Below are positions 7,394 through 16,571 of a stretch of 48,125 bases of DNA, one piece after another. Source of the DNA: DATDAW01 sp036524675 (GTDB lineage Bacteria > Verrucomicrobiota > Verrucomicrobiia > Chthoniobacterales > DASVRZ01); NCBI GenBank assembly GCA_036524675.1, contig DATDBU010000194.1, forward strand, positions 1 to 48,125, written 5' to 3'. The notes under the pieces were generated by a model. The model had not been told where the DNA came from and did no database searches. It worked only from the letters and a program-made list of their open reading frames with translations. Each line of letters begins with the position of its first letter. Positions within the stretch are counted from its first letter, which is position 1. The position numbers were made by a program, and so were the translations under genes.

Positions 7394-8167
7394 ATGCGAA
7401 AAAAAATCCTTGCAGCCAACTGGAAAATGAACATGACGTCATCGGACGCCAATTCATTTCTCGAAACGTTCCTCCGCGAAATCAATGGCGAACTCGACGT
7501 TGAAGTCGTCATCATTCCGCCATTCACGCTCGTCGGCAAAGTCGCCGAAGCCCTCAGTAAAAACGACAATATCAGTGCTGGTGCGCAGAATTTGCACTTC
7601 GAAAAATCCGGCGCGTTTACCGGCGAAATCAGCGCCGCCATGCTCCGCGACCTTTACGTCCGGTACGTCGTCATCGGCCACAGCGAACGGCGCACGCTTT
7701 TCGGCGAAACCGATGCCGTCATTAACAAAAAGGTCCGGGCGGCAATCGACGGCGCTTTGAAACCGATCCTCTGCGTCGGTGAAACCCTCTCCGAACGCGA
7801 TGGCGGTCAGGTTGAGGCCGTTCTCGAGACCCAGCTTAAGGCGGATCTCGCGGGCCTCACGTCGAAAGAAATCGCCGACACCGTTATCGCTTACGAACCC
7901 GTCTGGGCAATCGGCACCGGCCGGACTGCAACACCGGAACAAGCACAGGACGCCCACGCGTTCATTCGCAAAACCGTAGCCGCCCTCTCCGATTCAGCGA
8001 CCGCAGCCAAAGTTCGCATCCAATACGGAGGCAGCGTCAAACCCGATAATACCGAGGCCCTTCTCGGCAAACCCGATATCGACGGGGCTTTGGTCGGCGG
8101 CGCCAGTCTGGACCCGCGTAGCTTCGCTGCGATCGTGAACAACACGATGGCGCTCCTAGCGAAATAA
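7394..8167 (+). CDS. tpiA: Triose-phosphate isomerase
   Basis: A 257-residue cytosolic TIM-barrel enzyme interconverting dihydroxyacetone phosphate and glyceraldehyde-3-phosphate. The N-terminal AANWKMN carries the catalytic lysine, VIGHSERR the catalytic histidine, AYEPVWAIGTGRTAT the catalytic glutamate and loop 6, and QYGGSVKPDN and GALVGGASLD the phosphate-binding C-terminal part. The length is normal. Last gene of the cluster; a strong hairpin terminator begins 65 bp after its stop. The region between carries no further gene. Confidence 0.97.
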   Translation: MRKKILAANWKMNMTSSDANSFLETFLREINGELDVEVVIIPPFTLVGKVAEALSKNDNISAGAQNLHFEKSGAFTGEISAAMLRDLYVRYVVIGHSERRTLFGETDAVINKKVRAAIDGALKPILCVGETLSERDGGQVEAVLETQLKADLAGLTSKEIADTVIAYEPVWAIGTGRTATPEQAQDAHAFIRKTVAALSDSATAAKVRIQYGGSVKPDNTEALLGKPDIDGALVGGASLDPRSFAAIVNNTMALLAK

Positions 8168-8231
8168 CTGCGTCAGCAATACCGGCGTCGTCCGCATCCA
8201 ATCGCAGGCAACGCCATTCGTAAGTCTCTAC

Positions 8232-8275
8232 GACCGAAACTATGATCCCTCGCAGGTCATAGTTTCGGTCTTTTC
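8232..8275 (+). terminator. Rho-independent terminator after tpiA
   Basis: A perfect 14-bp stem, GACCGAAACTATGA (8232-8245) with TCATAGTTTCGGTC (8257-8270), around an 11-nt loop and followed by TTTTC. It ends the gap-pgk-tpiA transcript and lies directly before the next gene. Confidence 0.88.
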
Positions 8276-8291
8276 ATGCTCCTCCAAAGCT

Positions 8292-10754
8292 GTGCGAATT
8301 CTCCCCTGGATTCTTTTTCTTTACATCGCCTTTTGCGCGGGCTTCTCCCGTTCAGAGCCAACGGCCGACACGCCGCTTATAGCGGGACAAATCGTTCTGT
8401 TGAGTGGTTTGCCGGGCGACGTGGAAACCGATCGTACCTACCAACGGAGGTTGCACGGTTTGCTCGATTTCTTGGAGAGTCAGGGTGTGAAACCGGAAAA
8501 CGTACATGTCCTGGTTCACGAGCCGGAACATGCCGACATCCCGGATCACTGGCGAAAAACCGCGGATATTCGTGCGGCCAACCGATCGAACTTTCTCGAT
8601 GTCGCCGCAAAAGTGCCTCCTGACTCCACCACGGTCATCGCCTGGGGACACGGCGGCGATTTGCGAGGGAAAGCCGTCTTTCATGTTTCCGGACCGCGGA
8701 TTACACCGGCCGATTTTAAAACATTTGTATCGGGAAAGTTCCTGCTCTTCTTCACTGGGAGCGGCGAATTCGCAGGGATCCTGGCGACTGAGAATTGCGA
8801 GATTTTCGCTTCTGAAAATGCAACGCGCTTCACCAACGATCCCATCGGTATCGACGTCGTACTCAGCTTATGGAAAAAGCAGCCGGGCATTACGTTGAAC
8901 CAATTGGCCCGTGCGGCCGGAGTGCAAATTGCCTCCTGGTACACGGAACGCCAACTTGCCCGCACGGAAGAACCAACCCTTTTCGTTCCCGGCAAGGAAC
9001 CACTTCCCGTGGCGGCGCTGCCATCCTCGCCCGACCCCCGTATGTCGCCTTCCCCTCCGTTCCAACCAACCGGCGACTTGAAATCCATTTCCAAAGTCAG
9101 TCCCGCTGATTTTCCGAAAGCGGATGCAGTGATCCTTAATCGAAGCATTCGTTACACTCTGGGCGATGATCTGGCAATCGACGCCGAGATTGACGAAACG
9201 ACTCAGATTCTTACCTCGGAAGGCAAGGCGCGCGGCGACTTTGCCATTCCGTTTTCTCCCCCCGACGAAGATCTGGAATTCGTTGCTCTCGAAATTCTAA
9301 CGCCCGATGGGCGCATCGAAACGTTCAGTTCCGACGACATCCTGGAAAACAAGAGCGACGAGGAGAACGCTACTCAAAAACGGTTTTCCCTTCCCGGTGT
9401 CGAACCCGGCTCCGTCCTGCATGTTCACTACCGACGCACGTGGCGGCGATTTCCCCTGCCGCATATCTTCCTGGAAATTCCAGTGACCGACCAGATTCCA
9501 ATTTTATCTGCGTCCATTCGGGTGGAGTCCGCCAGGGACGAGCCCCTGCATTACCACGTCACGGACCTTTCCAGTCAACAACCTGTCGAGACAACTTCCT
9601 CATATGGCAAAATTTACGAATGGACCTGGGGCAAAACTGATCCATTTAAGACCGAGTATCTCACGGAACCGGGGGGCGAACCTCGATTGCAAATTTCGAC
9701 GTTTTCCGATTGGAAGTCCTTTGCCGACTGGTATCGGCGGTTAATCCGTGAAGCGGATACTGTCACTCCGGAGATCCGCGCAAAAGCCGCAGATTTGATC
9801 GCCGGTAAATTAACGCCGGAAGAAAAAGTGAGAGCCGTTTACCAGTTCGTGACCGCCATGCGCTACGTTTCCATCCCGCTTGGCGTGAACAGCCATCGGC
9901 CACATGCGGCTGCGAACGTTTTGCGCAATCGCTTCGGCGACTGCAAAGACAAAGCAAATCTTCTCAACACACTGCTTCGGGCGGTGGATATCGACGCAAG
10001 TCTCGTTCTCGTTCCGCGCTTCACCCAAGCTCACGAAGCCGTTCCCGGCCTCGCTTTCAACCACGCTATTTCCCGCGTCAAGTTACCGGACGGCAGGGTG
10101 TTATGGCTCGACTCGACAGACGATGTCTGTCCGTTCGGTATGCTTCCGCCAGGCGACCCCGGACGCAACGTCCTTGTGGTCGATGGTTCATCCAGCCGCC
10201 TCGAAATGCTTCCAAATCCCAAACCCGCCGAGCACTCTCTCACGTTCGACATCAGCTCCAAATCCATTAACGTTTCTGCAAAGGGCTTTCCCGGATACGC
10301 TTTTCGAGAAGCTGCGAGGCAGGCCGACGCCTATAACGAAACTCTTCCCCTCCTGCGCGTCGCGCAGTTTTCACCGGTCAATGGGATTTTTGTGACGTCG
10401 GAAGAATCGCATTCACATGTAAGCGATCTCGAGGGTCCGTTTCACTGGTCGGCCAAAGGCCGTTTTTTGGGAAAGGCCCCGTCATTTTTTCTACCGGACG
10501 AATGGCGTGCCGCTCTGCAACCGCGGACCCGGCCGCTGTTTCTCAATCGAGGCTATCCGTTCACCCTCACGCAAAACATTCGCGATCTTCCAGGGGACAG
10601 GAAACATCGTTACAGCGAACAAACGACAGGACCGCTTCAATGGAGATTGGACGGCTCGTCACTGCACGTTACCCTCGAAAAAGCGCTCCTTGACCCGCAG
10701 CAAGCGGCAGAGTTTCAGCAAAGTCTTCTCCGCCTGCTCGAAGAGCTAAACTAG
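8292..10754 (+). CDS. Exported DUF3857 / transglutaminase-like protein with an N-terminal caspase-like region
   Basis: An 820-residue protein starting with GTG and a signal peptide (hydrophobic ILPWILFLYIAFCAGF). Residues about 30-230 resemble a caspase/C13-type alpha-beta fold: VIAWGHGG supplies a candidate histidine, but the place where a cysteine would be expected reads FFTGSGEFAG, so it is probably inactive. Residues about 265-430 fit DUF3857. Residues about 480-620 form a transglutaminase-like domain with a complete triad: Cys551 in GDCKDKA, His591 in FNHAI and Asp607 in WLDSTD. The product should be periplasmic or membrane-associated. The substrate is unknown. It is a single-gene unit, preceded by the tpiA terminator and followed by a 214-bp spacer. 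The caspase-like reading is an inference from pattern only. Confidence 0.75.
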   Translation: MRILPWILFLYIAFCAGFSRSEPTADTPLIAGQIVLLSGLPGDVETDRTYQRRLHGLLDFLESQGVKPENVHVLVHEPEHADIPDHWRKTADIRAANRSNFLDVAAKVPPDSTTVIAWGHGGDLRGKAVFHVSGPRITPADFKTFVSGKFLLFFTGSGEFAGILATENCEIFASENATRFTNDPIGIDVVLSLWKKQPGITLNQLARAAGVQIASWYTERQLARTEEPTLFVPGKEPLPVAALPSSPDPRMSPSPPFQPTGDLKSISKVSPADFPKADAVILNRSIRYTLGDDLAIDAEIDETTQILTSEGKARGDFAIPFSPPDEDLEFVALEILTPDGRIETFSSDDILENKSDEENATQKRFSLPGVEPGSVLHVHYRRTWRRFPLPHIFLEIPVTDQIPILSASIRVESARDEPLHYHVTDLSSQQPVETTSSYGKIYEWTWGKTDPFKTEYLTEPGGEPRLQISTFSDWKSFADWYRRLIREADTVTPEIRAKAADLIAGKLTPEEKVRAVYQFVTAMRYVSIPLGVNSHRPHAAANVLRNRFGDCKDKANLLNTLLRAVDIDASLVLVPRFTQAHEAVPGLAFNHAISRVKLPDGRVLWLDSTDDVCPFGMLPPGDPGRNVLVVDGSSSRLEMLPNPKPAEHSLTFDISSKSINVSAKGFPGYAFREAARQADAYNETLPLLRVAQFSPVNGIFVTSEESHSHVSDLEGPFHWSAKGRFLGKAPSFFLPDEWRAALQPRTRPLFLNRGYPFTLTQNIRDLPGDRKHRYSEQTTGPLQWRLDGSSLHVTLEKALLDPQQAAEFQQSLLRLLEELN

Positions 10755-10865
10755 CCGGGATATCCATCCGAATCGATTACACTTGGGATGCATTTTCATT
10801 GCCGTGAAACGGACTGTTACGACATGTTCGCTCTCGCACGATGAACTTCACAAGGCCCTTGTTAC

Positions 10866-10916
10866 GGACTCTCCTCATTTTCATAGTTGATCCAACTGCC
10901 GGGACTCCCCTCATTT
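10866..10916. repeat. Direct repeat upstream of mqo
   Basis: GGACTCTCCTCATTT (10866-10880) recurs as GGACTCCCCTCATTT (10902-10916), with starts 36 bp apart and one mismatch. It lies 52-103 bp before the mqo start, in a 214-bp spacer (10755-10968) otherwise lacking features. The position is compatible with a regulator binding site, but none is known. Confidence 0.35.
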
Positions 10917-10968
10917 CCTCGAATCCCACGCCAACGGCACAGCACGCCTGGAGGAAGGCTTTTGCTAA

Positions 10969-12492
10969 ATGAGCATTCCGAAAATTCCTGAATCCAAAGT
11001 AGACGTCGTTCTCGTCGGTGCCGGCGTCATGAGCGCGACACTCGCAGTCTTGCTCAAGGAGCTGCAACCCGACCTTACCATCGAGATTTTCGAAGGCCTC
11101 GACGTAATCGCCGGCGAAAGTTCGAACGCGTGGAACAATGCAGGCACCGGCCACGCAGCACTTTGTGAGCTTAACTACACGCCGCAAAACGTGGATGGCT
11201 CCGTCGACATCGCCAAGGCGCTCGATATCAACGAACAATTCGAGGTTTCCAAGCAATTTTGGACATACCTCATTGAGAGCGGTTTGATTGAATCAGCGAA
11301 GAGCTTCATCCATCAGGTGCCGCATTTAAGCTTCGTGAGGGGCGAGGAAAACGTCGAATTTCTGCGCAAACGGCATGCGGCCCTCACCGAGAGCCATCTC
11401 TTCGATGATATGAAGTTTTCAGAGGATCGCGCAGAAATCGCCGAATGGATTCCGTTGGTCATGGAAGGACGGGACCCCTCTGAAAAAATTGCCGCCACCC
11501 GTGTCGAACACGGATCCGACGTGAATTTCGGGGCTCTGACGAAAGCCCTCCTCGAACACTTCCAGAAACAGCCGGGCGTCTCGCTCTTTCTTCGTCACAA
11601 GGTTACCGATGTCTGCCGTCCCCGGACGCTGAAAAAGAGTTCACGCTGGCGGATCACCGTGGAAGATATGAGAAAAGGCATTAAGCGCGATATTGATGCC
11701 GGTTTCGTCTTCCTCGGCGCGGGGGGTGGTGCCTTGCCGCTTCTCCAAAAATCCGGCGTCCCCGAAGGCAAAGGTTTCGGCGGTTTTCCGGTCAGCGGCC
11801 AATGGCTACGGACGGATAATCCGGAGCTCGTCGAACGCCACCATGCCAAAGTCTACGGCAAAGCATCCGTCGGCGCACCGCCCATGTCCGTCCCGCACCT
11901 CGACACTCGAGTTATCGATGGCCAAAAATCCCTCCTTTTCGGGCCGTACGCTGGATTTTCGACCAAATACTTGAAGAGTGGTTCGTTGCTCGACATGCCG
12001 TTGGCCGTGCGCCCCGACAATCTCTGGCCCATGCTTGCTGCGGGGCGCGACAATATTTCGCTCACGAAATACCTCATCGAACAGGTCATCCAATCTCCCG
12101 AGCAGCGGCTCGAATCGCTCCGGGAATTTCTTCCGAATGTGAATGCTGCGGATTGGAGGCTCGAAATAGCCGGGCAGCGCGTTCAGATCATCAAGAAAAA
12201 CGCCGACCGCGGCGGCATCCTGCAGTTTGGCACCGAGGTGGTCGCCTCCCAGGATGGATCGATTTCAGCCCTCCTTGGCGCGTCGCCAGGGGCATCGACC
12301 GCCGTGTCGATCATGTTGCAACTCATTCAACGGTGCTTCAAGAATCAGGTAAACACGCCGGAATGGCGTCATAAACTCAAACAAATGATTCCATCCTACG
12401 GCGAATCGCTCGCCAAAGATCCCGATCGCCACAAAGAGATTAACTCGCGCGTGGACGAGGTCCTCGGCCTGACAGCCGCGCCGCCCACATAG
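10969..12492 (+). CDS. mqo: Malate:quinone oxidoreductase
   Basis: A 507-residue FAD-dependent, membrane-associated enzyme that oxidises malate to oxaloacetate and passes electrons to the quinone pool (TCA cycle and respiration). The N-terminal FAD motif is DVVLVGAGVMSATLAVLL. Family segments include SNAWNNAGTGHAALCELNY, FLGAGGGALPLLQKSG and GFPVSGQW, and near the C-terminus TEVVASQDGSISALLGASPGAST. Length and motifs are complete. The ATG is preceded by GGAGG at 10950-10954. No NAD-malate dehydrogenase is seen in the window, so this may be the main malate-oxidising step here. Confidence 0.96.
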   Translation: MSIPKIPESKVDVVLVGAGVMSATLAVLLKELQPDLTIEIFEGLDVIAGESSNAWNNAGTGHAALCELNYTPQNVDGSVDIAKALDINEQFEVSKQFWTYLIESGLIESAKSFIHQVPHLSFVRGEENVEFLRKRHAALTESHLFDDMKFSEDRAEIAEWIPLVMEGRDPSEKIAATRVEHGSDVNFGALTKALLEHFQKQPGVSLFLRHKVTDVCRPRTLKKSSRWRITVEDMRKGIKRDIDAGFVFLGAGGGALPLLQKSGVPEGKGFGGFPVSGQWLRTDNPELVERHHAKVYGKASVGAPPMSVPHLDTRVIDGQKSLLFGPYAGFSTKYLKSGSLLDMPLAVRPDNLWPMLAAGRDNISLTKYLIEQVIQSPEQRLESLREFLPNVNAADWRLEIAGQRVQIIKKNADRGGILQFGTEVVASQDGSISALLGASPGASTAVSIMLQLIQRCFKNQVNTPEWRHKLKQMIPSYGESLAKDPDRHKEINSRVDEVLGLTAAPPT

Positions 12493-12587
12493 CCGCCAAC
12501 CCTCGTTCGAACGTCCACGGCATGTTTTCGGAGTCGTGGGCGTGAAATGTTTGTAAATTTCGGCAAAAACAGGCACAAAGCCGGTTG

Positions 12588-13616
12588 ATGTCTGTTTCTG
12601 TTCCCTCCCCTCTCCCGCCGCCGTTGCCATCTGAAGATCCGGTCCTGTTGTTAGCCGGGTTTCAAAAGAAAATCGAGTCGCTACACACGGAAGTTGAGCG
12701 TGTGGTCGTTGGGCAGCGGCACAATGTCGACGCCATCCTCTATGCGCTGTTGAGCCATGGACATTGTCTGCTGGTCGGTGTGCCGGGTCTGGCAAAAACG
12801 TTGCTAGTGAACGCCTTGTCGCGACTCCTTGGGCTGCCATTTTCACGGATCCAATTCACGCCGGATTTGATGCCTTCGGATGTGACTGGAACCGAAATTC
12901 TGGAAGAAGACATCACGTCGGGCCATCGCAAGTTCGTGTTTGCGCCGGGACCGATTTTTACCAACGTCCTACTCGCTGATGAAATCAATCGTACGCCGCC
13001 CAAAACACAGGCAGCGCTGCTTGAAGCGATGCAGGAAAAAACCGTGACGGTTGCAGGCAAGATTCGGCATTTGGACGAGCCGTTCATCGTGCTGGCCACA
13101 CAGAACCCTATTGAGCAGGAAGGCACCTATCCGCTCCCGGAGGCACAATTGGACCGGTTCCTATTCGAACTGCAGGTCGATTATCCAGATTTCGAAAACG
13201 AAATACGCATCGTCGAACGGCATTCGTTTACGCCAACTGAAACCCTGCAGGCGTTATTCAATCCGGGCGAAATTCTGGCGTGCCGAAAGGCTATCGCGAG
13301 TATTCCCGCCGCGCCAAACGTCGTGCGATACGCCGTCCGCCTCGTTCGCGCGACCCGGCCGGGCGCACAGGACGCACCGGAGGAAATCCGGAAATACTTG
13401 AAATGGGGCGCGTCACCCCGGGCAAGTCAGAATTTGATAATCGCAGGCCGGGCACGGGCGGCGTGCCAGGGCCGGTTCAACGTAGCCTGCGAGGACGTAG
13501 CGGCACTGGCTCCGAATGTTCTGCGGCATCGCCTGATCCGGAATTTTCAGGCGGACGCCGATAACGTTTCTGCCGCCGATATTATTCAGATTTTGCTAAA
13601 AAAGATACAACCGTAG
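12588..13616 (+). CDS. MoxR-family AAA+ ATPase (operon 1)
   Basis: A 342-residue cytosolic AAA+ ATPase. The Walker A loop GVPGLAKT is at 64-71, the Walker B / sensor segment reads LLADEINRTPPKTQAALLEAMQE, and FIVLATQNPIEQEGTYPLPEAQLDRF is the MoxR signature; only part of each is quoted as evidence of family. MoxR proteins act as chaperones that mature partner VWA/DUF58 proteins. A TTG directly before could also start it, but the ATG at 12588 is preferred. Only 6 bp separate it from the DUF58 gene. It is the first gene of a five-gene operon ending at the terminator at 21457-21528. Confidence 0.93.
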   Translation: MSVSVPSPLPPPLPSEDPVLLLAGFQKKIESLHTEVERVVVGQRHNVDAILYALLSHGHCLLVGVPGLAKTLLVNALSRLLGLPFSRIQFTPDLMPSDVTGTEILEEDITSGHRKFVFAPGPIFTNVLLADEINRTPPKTQAALLEAMQEKTVTVAGKIRHLDEPFIVLATQNPIEQEGTYPLPEAQLDRFLFELQVDYPDFENEIRIVERHSFTPTETLQALFNPGEILACRKAIASIPAAPNVVRYAVRLVRATRPGAQDAPEEIRKYLKWGASPRASQNLIIAGRARAACQGRFNVACEDVAALAPNVLRHRLIRNFQADADNVSAADIIQILLKKIQP

Positions 13617-13622
13617 AAGACC

Positions 13623-14507
13623 ATGGCTGCTTCCGCGACACCAGCGCTCCGCTTCGAGCCCCAACAACTCGCAGCGCTCGGGAACCTTCAGCTCAAGTCA
13701 CGATATTTGGTGGAAGGATTTTTGACGGGCATCCATCAGAGTCCGTTTCGCGGATTTTCAGTCGAGTTCAGCGAATATCGCGACTACCAGCCGGGCGACG
13801 ACCTACGACACCTTGACTGGCGCCTTTACGCCCGAAACGACCGACTTTGCATCCGGGAATTCGAAGAAGAAACCAACACTCGCGTCTATCTCGTCATCGA
13901 TGGTAGCGGCAGCATGGCGTATCGCAGCGATCGCGCGTGGGACGACAAAATCGGCGTCGCGAAAGCGATGGCTGCTGCGCTCGCATGGCTTCTTCTCCGA
14001 CAAAAAGACGCGGTCGGGCTCCTTGATGTCCCTCCTTCGCAACGATCCACGCAATTCGGCCAAATCCTGCGGCACCTGACCTCATTGAAGCCTGAAGGCG
14101 ACGCCGGGTTGGATCGGTTACTGGCACAAGCAAACAGGCTCTTCCATCGCCGCAGTATGGTGGCGATTTTCTCCGATCTGCTCGATCCATCGGCAAATAT
14201 TGCAAATCACGTCAAAGAACTGCGTTTTCGCGGTCACGACGTTTATATTTTCCAGGTCCTTGATCCAGACGAAATCGAGTTCCCGTTCGAAGATGCCGCC
14301 GTTTTTCAGGATTTGGAAACAAACACCATCCGGCACGTGACTCCGGAGAAAGTCCGTAAAACGTATTTGCAACGCTTTGAGGCATTCATGGAAACGCACC
14401 GGCAGCTTTTCCGGGACCTGGAGATACCGCACGAAGTCATTCGGACAGATGCACAGCCGTATCTTGCGATGGCGCGATTCCTGTCGCAACGGCGTCGAAA
14501 AGCGTGA
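13623..14507 (+). CDS. DUF58 domain protein (operon 1)
   Basis: A 294-residue cytosolic protein. The DUF58 hallmark YRDYQPGDDLRHLDWRLYARND is near residues 57-78 (partly quoted), followed by LVIDGSGSMAYRS with a MIDAS-like DxSxS metal site at about residue 98. DUF58 proteins are the usual partners of MoxR ATPases, with a VWA-like fold. The sequence is about 25-30% similar by eye to the second DUF58 protein at 45129-46016, so the two are old paralogs. Its role in the cell is inferred from partners: assembly or stress maintenance of the cell envelope. Confidence 0.9.
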   Translation: MAASATPALRFEPQQLAALGNLQLKSRYLVEGFLTGIHQSPFRGFSVEFSEYRDYQPGDDLRHLDWRLYARNDRLCIREFEEETNTRVYLVIDGSGSMAYRSDRAWDDKIGVAKAMAAALAWLLLRQKDAVGLLDVPPSQRSTQFGQILRHLTSLKPEGDAGLDRLLAQANRLFHRRSMVAIFSDLLDPSANIANHVKELRFRGHDVYIFQVLDPDEIEFPFEDAAVFQDLETNTIRHVTPEKVRKTYLQRFEAFMETHRQLFRDLEIPHEVIRTDAQPYLAMARFLSQRRRKA

Positions 14508-14534
14508 ATAAATGCTTCTCCGGGAGTAGTAACC

Positions 14535-16571
14535 ATGAGCTTTCTGTTCCCCCTTTTTCTCCTAGGCGCGCTCGGCGTCGCGGCGCCGGTTTGGCTGCAT
14601 CTGCGAAGGCGGCAGCGGCAGAACGTTCTAAAGTTTAGCGCCTTACGCTTCCTGGACGATTCGCCGTCACCCCGCGACATGCCGTTGCAATTGCGGGATC
14701 TGCTGCTCTTTCTCCTGCGCATGGCGGCGCTGCTGCTGATTGTCGTGGCATTTGCATGGCCCATTCTCGGTAGCGGGAAAAGCGCGAAACAAAGCGAGAC
14801 ACGCATTTATCTGCTCGACAATACTCTCAGCCATCGAGTGGATGGCGCCTTTGACAAGGCACGCCGCGATACCGCTCGTTCCATCCGCAGGGCGGGACCG
14901 GAAGTTCAGACCGCTGTCGTCGAGATCGCCGCACGAAGCCGGATCGTTGTCGATTTTGGAATGAGTCACGAGGAAGCGGCAACGGCGGTGGATTCTCTCC
15001 AAACGACGCATCAACGGGGCAGTTACCTGGACGCATTCCGGCTGGCAGCAACGTTGCTCGATCGGTCACTCGGATCGAAACGCACCATTGTGGTTTACAG
15101 CGACGGGCAAAAGAATCAGTGGAGCGAAAACGCCAATGTGCCGCCGTTCTTGAAGGACGTGGAAGTGATTCTCGCTGGGGAACACGGGAAACAAAATGCG
15201 GGCAATCTCTTTGCGAGCAACACCCGCACGACACGCCTTCCGGTGCGTGATGGGAGCGCCGTCAATTTGAATCTCGATCTCGGCGGCCAATCGGTAAATC
15301 GGACAGCAGACATTGTTATCCGCGCCGATGGAAAAGAGGTTTTGAAGCAGCAAATTCAGTTGGCCGCCGGTCAAACCCCCGTAAGTGCACAATGGATAGC
15401 AGGAAGCGACACGTGGATTCGCGGCGAAGTCCAGATTTCCGGAAAACCGGATGCATTGCCTCTCGATAACCACAGCTTTTTCGCAGTGCCGCCGTTGAAT
15501 CCGGGCAAGATAGCGCTTCTCGCCCGGTCGCATTACTTACGGGCGTCATTTGACCCGGACATCTTGCGAGGTTTTTGGGACGTCCACGCTTGCAGCTCCA
15601 AAGGTATCGAGGAAGCAGCGAAAGCCGACAAGCCGTGGTTCGACGTGGTAGTGGCAGAAAGCGATTATTTACAGTCACAGAATGCCCGGGAACTCATCCT
15701 GAAACATCTCAACAACGGTCGCGGGGTTCTTCTCTTTGTCACACGACGGACACCGTTGGTTGATGGTTTCTTGAGAACTTTTGGACTTCGAATGAGCGGT
15801 GAAAAAACATTGCCCGAACGAGCACAGACATTTCGCTATGCCGCTCTTACCCATCCCGCCCTCGCGGCTTTCACATCGCCGGATTTCGGCGATTTACTCG
15901 GTGTTCGAGTAAAAAAATACGAGAGACTGGAAATTATCAGTCCCGAAAAAGCCACCGGTTTGCTCTACGCAGGAGACGGGGAGCCGGTTCTGTTTGAGAC
16001 CCGAGGAACGAAGGGGAAAATGCTTGTTTTTGCCCTCGATATGGCGATTTCGGCAACGAACTGGCCGCTGCGGCCGGATTTTTTGCCGTTTCTGGATCAT
16101 TGCCTCCGATATATCCGCGCCATGCCGGAGGAACAGTCTTCAGTGGAACCAGGCGAAATCGTCTTTCGGGAGTTCGAGGATAGCGCGGGGAAAACATTTG
16201 GATTGTTCTCAGGAAACACAGAAGCAGTTCGGGCAATTGCGGATGAACGCGGGAGATTGAAAATAGCCGCACCGGATGAGCCCGGCATCTACGAAGTCAG
16301 GCGCCTGGAAGGCGAGGCCATCCGTGTAGAAGGGCTGTTGAGCGTGAGTTCGTCCACAGCCGAATCCGACTTGGAATATGTCGAGGGGCGACCCGCTGTT
16401 CTTGGCACGTGGATTTTACCGCGCACCCAGGAGACCGCTGCCGCAGGTGCGCCCTCGCCGGTAACGAAAGCACTCGGCGACGAGCGTTCGTGGTGGTGGC
16501 TTCTGATTGCTGGCGCGGCGCTGCTTCTATGCGAAATGTTGTGGCTGTTAAATAGGAGGAGTCTGGGATGA
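14535..16571 (+). CDS. BatA-like membrane protein with degenerate VWA domain (operon 1)
   Basis: A 678-residue protein. The N-terminus (FLFPLFLLGALGVAAPVWLH, then a second transmembrane segment near 60-80) matches the N-terminal BatA / aerotolerance domain (TIGR02226 type). After it comes a VWA-like region in which the MIDAS site is degenerate (YLLDNTLS instead of DxSxS). The large middle part is probably periplasmic, and the C-terminus ends with a transmembrane helix (WWWLLIAGAALLLCEMLWLL). It has a GGGAG-like ribosome site. The stop overlaps the next gene as ATGA. Similar proteins accompany MoxR-DUF58 in Planctomycetes and Verrucomicrobia. No catalytic activity is predicted. Confidence 0.8.
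   Translation: MSFLFPLFLLGALGVAAPVWLHLRRRQRQNVLKFSALRFLDDSPSPRDMPLQLRDLLLFLLRMAALLLIVVAFAWPILGSGKSAKQSETRIYLLDNTLSHRVDGAFDKARRDTARSIRRAGPEVQTAVVEIAARSRIVVDFGMSHEEAATAVDSLQTTHQRGSYLDAFRLAATLLDRSLGSKRTIVVYSDGQKNQWSENANVPPFLKDVEVILAGEHGKQNAGNLFASNTRTTRLPVRDGSAVNLNLDLGGQSVNRTADIVIRADGKEVLKQQIQLAAGQTPVSAQWIAGSDTWIRGEVQISGKPDALPLDNHSFFAVPPLNPGKIALLARSHYLRASFDPDILRGFWDVHACSSKGIEEAAKADKPWFDVVVAESDYLQSQNARELILKHLNNGRGVLLFVTRRTPLVDGFLRTFGLRMSGEKTLPERAQTFRYAALTHPALAAFTSPDFGDLLGVRVKKYERLEIISPEKATGLLYAGDGEPVLFETRGTKGKMLVFALDMAISATNWPLRPDFLPFLDHCLRYIRAMPEEQSSVEPGEIVFREFEDSAGKTFGLFSGNTEAVRAIADERGRLKIAAPDEPGIYEVRRLEGEAIRVEGLLSVSSSTAESDLEYVEGRPAVLGTWILPRTQETAAAGAPSPVTKALGDERSWWWLLIAGAALLLCEMLWLLNRRSLG

Noticed and set aside
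6580..7641. Long antisense frames opposite pgk and tpiA
   Set aside because: They mirror highly expressed, codon-biased genes and show no family motif.
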